A stretch of DNA of 64,000 bases from Luteibacter mycovicinus. Its GTDB lineage: Bacteria > Pseudomonadota > Gammaproteobacteria > Xanthomonadales > Rhodanobacteraceae. Of the stretch, positions 60,426 to 64,000 are shown one piece after another. Every line of letters starts with the position of its first letter. Within the stretch, counting starts at the first letter, position 1. The position numbers and the translations under genes were made by a program. Under the pieces are notes generated by a model. That model was not told the DNA's origin. It did not search any database and saw only the letters and a program-made list of their open reading frames with translations. The stretch is from NCBI RefSeq assembly GCF_000745235.1, contig NZ_JQNL01000001.1, forward strand, positions 434,001 through 498,000, written 5' to 3'.

Positions 60426-62870
60426 ATGACCGCCCTCATCGCCCTCATCTCGCGCCGCTCGTTATGCCTCGGCGCCCTCGTCGCCCTGAACCTCATCGGT
60501 ACCAGCGGCGCCATGGGTCAAACATCGTCGACGACACCCGCGATCGTAACGGCGCCAGTGACCGCGCAACCTCTCGCCCTGGAGGAGATCCTGGCACGGG
60601 CGGACGAGGATCAGGAGCTGCTCAGTCAGGTGGGACGATTGCTCGCCGGCCCGGATCCGGTGACCGCGATGAGTCCGACGCTCGACGCCATCACCCGTTC
60701 CGTCGACAGCCAGGCTCGTCTCGCTTCCATCGGCGACCTTCGCGGCGTACCGGTGATGCGGCTCGAAAGCCTCGCGCGCCAGTGGGCATTCAACGCGCGG
60801 CGGTTCAGCCGCTGGGAGGCGTCGGAACGACGCGCGTTTTCGCCGTATGCCGACCAGGCGATACGCCTGGCGCAGCGACGCGCCGTGTGGTCCGCCACGC
60901 GCGCGCAGGGCATCCTCGACGGGCTGCCCCCGGTGCTGACTCAACGGGTCGATTCGATATTGCAGCAGATCGAAGCCTCGGAGGCTGCGCTGAGCGCCGC
61001 GCTGTCACGGCAGGATGCGCTCAAGCAACGTGCCGGCATGCTGAAGGCGCGCCTGCAAGCCGGTGAGGCGGCAACGGCCGACGCAATCGACCACATCGAT
61101 CGTCAACTGCTTCGACTCGATGTTCCGCCGCTATGGTCCGGCTCGACCTGGACGTCGCACACCAACGCCAGGACCGCGTTCGACGCTGCGGACCAGGGCC
61201 TCGATATCGAAAGCCAGTTCGCCAGCGATTACCACGCGGCGGGAGGAAGCAATCAGGATGCGCTGAAGCTGGTCCAGTTCCTGCTCATTCCACTCATCGG
61301 CTGGCTTGCCTTCGAGGTGCGGCGCGCTCGACAAACAGCCAGTTCCACGAGCGTCGTACGCGCACTACGGCGTCCGCTGTCCACGTGGCTGTTGCTCTCC
61401 ATGCTCGCCGTCCTCGTGCTGGAGCCGGACGCGCCGTTGCTGGTGGAGGAGTTCGTGCTGTTGATCGCACTCATCCCCGCGTTGCGTCTGTTGCCCGGCG
61501 GCATCGTTCGCCAACTGGGCGGATGGCCCTACGTCGCCGTCGTGCTGTATGTAGTCGACCGCATGGGTGTAGCTGTCGTCGGCGACGCGTCGCTCTACCG
61601 GTTGTTCGGTCTGGGCCTGGCATGCATGGCGCTCGCACTTACGCTATGGCTGCTCCACCGCGCGAGGGCATCGACAGCGCTACCGCAACCCGGCTTGATG
61701 CGCTTCGTCCGCCCCGCGGCGAGCGTCGTGGCGATTCTGCTGGCCATCGCCGTCATAGCCAATGTCATCGGCAATGTCTCGTTGGCCGAAACGCTGACCA
61801 GCGGGGTGATCGACACCGGTTATATGGCGCTCGTGCTTTATGCCGCGGCAGCGGCCATTGTCGGTATCGCGGGCGCACTGGTGGCTCGCCCCGCCGTGGC
61901 GGGAAGGCGCTTCTTCGTGCGTCACAGCGGGTCGCTTCGGCGCATCGGAACCCGGGCCCTGATGATGGCCGCGCTGGTCGGCTGGCTGTTCTACGCCATG
62001 ACCCGTTTCCGTGTGCTGCGTCCGCTGTACCGCGCGGGGGCGTCGATCTGGGAGCTGGGCATCGATGTCGGCGAGGTGTCCATCCACATCGGCGACGTCG
62101 TCGTCTTCGTGTTCGCCACCTGGCTCGCGTTCTGGTCGGCCCGGGGCTTGCGCATGCTGTTGCGGGAGGAACTGCCCCGGTATGCCTCGCTCCCACGCGG
62201 CGCCGGCAACAGCATCGCCTCGCTCACCTACTACGCGATCCTCATCCTGGGGTTTCTCCTGGCGCTCTCCGCCGCTGGCTTCAAGCTGAGCCAGCTGGCT
62301 CTCATCTTCGGCGCGCTGGGCGTGGGTATCGGCTTCGGATTGCAGACCGTGGTCAACAACTTCGTTTCCGGCCTGGTGTTGATGGTCGAGCGCCCCATCC
62401 AGCCGGGTGACGTGGTCGATGTGGCCGCGAGCTCCGGTACGGTTCGCGCCATCGGCCTGCGCGCCACGGTGATCCGAACCTTCGAAGGTGCCGACGTGGT
62501 GGTACCGAACGGCCTGTTACTCAGCGGCAACCTGACCAACTGGACGATGTTCGATCGCACCCGGCGCATCGAGGTCATCGTCGGCGTCGCCTACGGAGCC
62601 GACCCCGGCAAGGTCATCGAGGTCCTGCTTACCGCCGCCGGTAGCACGCCGGGTGTCTCGGAAGACCCGAAGCCCTCCGCGCAGCTCATCGGATACGGCG
62701 ACAGCGCCCTGCAGTTCGCGCTGCGCGCCTGGACCCACGACCTCGGCGCGCTGGGCGATGTCCGCAGCGACCTGCTCGCTCATACCCTGGTCGCTGTCGA
62801 CGCGGCGGGCATCGAGATTCCGTTTCCACAAGTCGAGGTCCATCTGCGCGACCCGGCGGCGCCAGAATGA
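60426..62870 (+). CDS. MscS-family mechanosensitive channel with DUF3772-type N-terminus
   Basis: An 814-residue membrane protein. A signal peptide (about 1-32) precedes a periplasmic helical domain of DUF3772 type (about 50-260), then about ten membrane helices and the MscS pore and beta domain. The pore helix and following sequence read ALGVGIGFGLQTVVNNFVSGLVLMVERPIQPGD, matching the MscS signature. It should open on membrane tension and release solutes. ATG 60426 is used because the signal begins there. The C-terminal domain ends with IPFPQVEVHLRD, the usual MscS terminus. Confidence 0.93.
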   Translation: MTALIALISRRSLCLGALVALNLIGTSGAMGQTSSTTPAIVTAPVTAQPLALEEILARADEDQELLSQVGRLLAGPDPVTAMSPTLDAITRSVDSQARLASIGDLRGVPVMRLESLARQWAFNARRFSRWEASERRAFSPYADQAIRLAQRRAVWSATRAQGILDGLPPVLTQRVDSILQQIEASEAALSAALSRQDALKQRAGMLKARLQAGEAATADAIDHIDRQLLRLDVPPLWSGSTWTSHTNARTAFDAADQGLDIESQFASDYHAAGGSNQDALKLVQFLLIPLIGWLAFEVRRARQTASSTSVVRALRRPLSTWLLLSMLAVLVLEPDAPLLVEEFVLLIALIPALRLLPGGIVRQLGGWPYVAVVLYVVDRMGVAVVGDASLYRLFGLGLACMALALTLWLLHRARASTALPQPGLMRFVRPAASVVAILLAIAVIANVIGNVSLAETLTSGVIDTGYMALVLYAAAAAIVGIAGALVARPAVAGRRFFVRHSGSLRRIGTRALMMAALVGWLFYAMTRFRVLRPLYRAGASIWELGIDVGEVSIHIGDVVVFVFATWLAFWSARGLRMLLREELPRYASLPRGAGNSIASLTYYAILILGFLLALSAAGFKLSQLALIFGALGVGIGFGLQTVVNNFVSGLVLMVERPIQPGDVVDVAASSGTVRAIGLRATVIRTFEGADVVVPNGLLLSGNLTNWTMFDRTRRIEVIVGVAYGADPGKVIEVLLTAAGSTPGVSEDPKPSAQLIGYGDSALQFALRAWTHDLGALGDVRSDLLAHTLVAVDAAGIEIPFPQVEVHLRDPAAPE

Positions 62871-62894
62871 CAACCACCGATTCACGGCGGAGGC

Positions 62895-64000
62895 TCACCC
62901 GCCTGTACGCACCTCATGGAGGCGCGCGCGGCCGCCCCACCACAGCCCAAGCGATCCCATCGAAACGGCGCCGAGACACAGGAACGCGCCGTGGAATCCG
63001 ATCGTCTCGGCAAGCCATCCGCCCAGTGCGGGACTGAGTGCCGCGCCGACGCCCTGCATCGTCATCACCGCGCCCTGCGCGACGTTGACGCGCCCGGTGC
63101 CCTGCATCAGACGCGCTACCAGCGCAGGCACGGCCACGCTCTGCAAACCCGCGCCGATACCATCGAGCACCTGTACCGGAAAGACGCCCCAGCGGTTGAT
63201 GAAGAACGCGGCAAGTGCTCCGCGCAGCGGCAACGCAAGGAAGGTCACGAGGATGACCTGCCAGTAGCCCCGCGTGCGGATCAACCGCATCGCCAGCAGT
63301 GAGGTTCCCACCATCACCAGTTGCGCCACGACGATGGTCAGCGCCGTGAACGAGCTGGGCTCGGCCTGGTGCGCGGCGACCACCGCCATACCGTAGAGCG
63401 GCAACATCGCCGCGTTGCCGAGGTGAAACAGCGCGAGCGCGGCGGCCAGGATCAGCAGCGGCCGGCAGGTCACCAGGATCGATACGCCCGAAGGCGCGTC
63501 GTCGTTATCCCCGTCGTCCGATTCGAGGCCACGCGCGGCACGGTGATCGATCGCATCGGCCGGAATCAGCAGCGTCGACACCACCGCCAGCACGCCGAAT
63601 ACGCCTGCAACCAGGAATACACCACCGAAACCGAAACGCCAGCCGATGAACCCGGAAACACCGGCGCCGACGACGTTGCCAGCGTGGTTGGCCACCTGGT
63701 TGCGGCCGAACTGCCGGTCGAAGCCCCGCGCGCGGGCTATGCCGAGGGTGACGCCCGCGATCGCCGGCCCGAGCAGCGCGCCGGCGATCGCCGTGGCCAC
63801 CTGCGAGAGCACCACCATCGGAAACGAATGCGCGTACCAGACGATGCACGACGCGATCACCGTGCAGATCGACGACACGACGATCGCCAGCCGCTTGTAA
63901 CGCGTCGCATCGACCACGGCACCCGCCGGCGCCGTGACCAACAGGCCCGCGACGCCACCGATCGTCATCACGGTGCCGATGGCTCCGGTCCGCCAGCCGG
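62895..64000 (-). CDS. MFS transporter, N-terminus beyond the window
   Basis: At least 368 residues of a major facilitator transporter. The visible part starts in the first helices (GWRTGAIGTVMTIGGVAG runs off the right edge), has GPAIAGVTLGIARARG in the cytosolic loop, a central acidic loop (ESDDGDNDDAPS) and the second half of six helices. The frame stays open to base 64000, so the ATG at 63971 is not the true start. Substrate is unknown. Convergent with the MscS gene, 24 bp away. Confidence 0.88.
   Translation of the reverse strand, partial: GWRTGAIGTVMTIGGVAGLLVTAPAGAVVDATRYKRLAIVVSSICTVIASCIVWYAHSFPMVVLSQVATAIAGALLGPAIAGVTLGIARARGFDRQFGRNQVANHAGNVVGAGVSGFIGWRFGFGGVFLVAGVFGVLAVVSTLLIPADAIDHRAARGLESDDGDNDDAPSGVSILVTCRPLLILAAALALFHLGNAAMLPLYGMAVVAAHQAEPSSFTALTIVVAQLVMVGTSLLAMRLIRTRGYWQVILVTFLALPLRGALAAFFINRWGVFPVQVLDGIGAGLQSVAVPALVARLMQGTGRVNVAQGAVMTMQGVGAALSPALGGWLAETIGFHGAFLCLGAVSMGSLGLWWGGRARLHEVRTGG

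Overview
The window is a GC-rich chromosomal segment of a gammaproteobacterium of the Xanthomonadales, most likely Rhodanobacteraceae (Luteibacter/Dyella-like). The placement is inferred from Xanthomonas-type lipoprotein secretins (XpsD-like), the divergent fur-omlA/bamE pair, the hrcA-grpE-dnaK-dnaJ order, GTAGGAGCGCGC-type REP elements and dense GC-rich codon use. No 16S rRNA is present, so genus is not proven.

Layout. 1-7.1 kb: a secreted protein of unknown function, a PAS-GGDEF-EAL protein and two tandem type II secretion secretin paralogues. 7.3-11.8 kb: gnd, a two-subunit 3-oxoacid CoA-transferase, a REP cluster, a LysR regulator and a C-minus type L36 gene. 11.9-16.6 kb (minus strand): a probable operon of an MFS transporter, a borosin-type peptide backbone N-methyltransferase, a small precursor with a borosin-binding-like domain and an acidic tail, and a TPR diguanylate cyclase. 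This is the best candidate for an undescribed RiPP system. 16.7-18.2 kb: an ECF41 sigma factor and its carboxymuconolactone decarboxylase-family partner, each behind a recognisable ECF41 promoter. 18.2-19.1 kb: a non-coding block with two inverted copies of a palindrome-ended repeat plus REPs. 19.2-24.1 kb: carA-carB-greA. 24.3-26.3 kb: a 2OG-Fe(II) oxygenase and a CaCA cation exchanger preceded by a yybP-ykoY (Mn2+) riboswitch. 26.3-33.9 kb: hrcA-grpE-dnaK-dnaJ-dapB and divergent recN. 33.9-36.5 kb: a divergent NarL-type two-component pair followed by a candidate structured sRNA. 36.5-39.3 kb: fur, bamE, rnfH, ratA, smpB and the tmRNA gene ssrA.

39.27-54.18 kb is a degraded genomic island inserted at the 3' end of ssrA; a 17-bp copy of the tmRNA end marks the far border. 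It carries a probably truncated membrane protein, an LprI-like protein, a HEPN pseudogene, and two RHS toxin/immunity modules. One RHS gene is an N-truncated copy split by an IS3-family (IS407-like) element. The other appears full length except for a one-base shift near its N-terminus. No integrase is visible. An IS3 orfA relic lies just outside the island.

54.8-64 kb: a secreted hypothetical, an alpha/beta hydrolase, a DUF2256 protein, a CheY-like receiver, two small hypotheticals, a chemoreceptor, an Hsp20 gene with a sigma-32-like promoter and ROSE-like hairpin, an MscS-family channel and a partial MFS transporter running off the window. Functional themes are proteostasis (hrcA operon, hsp20, ssrA/smpB), c-di-GMP and two-component signalling, and interbacterial competition (RHS).
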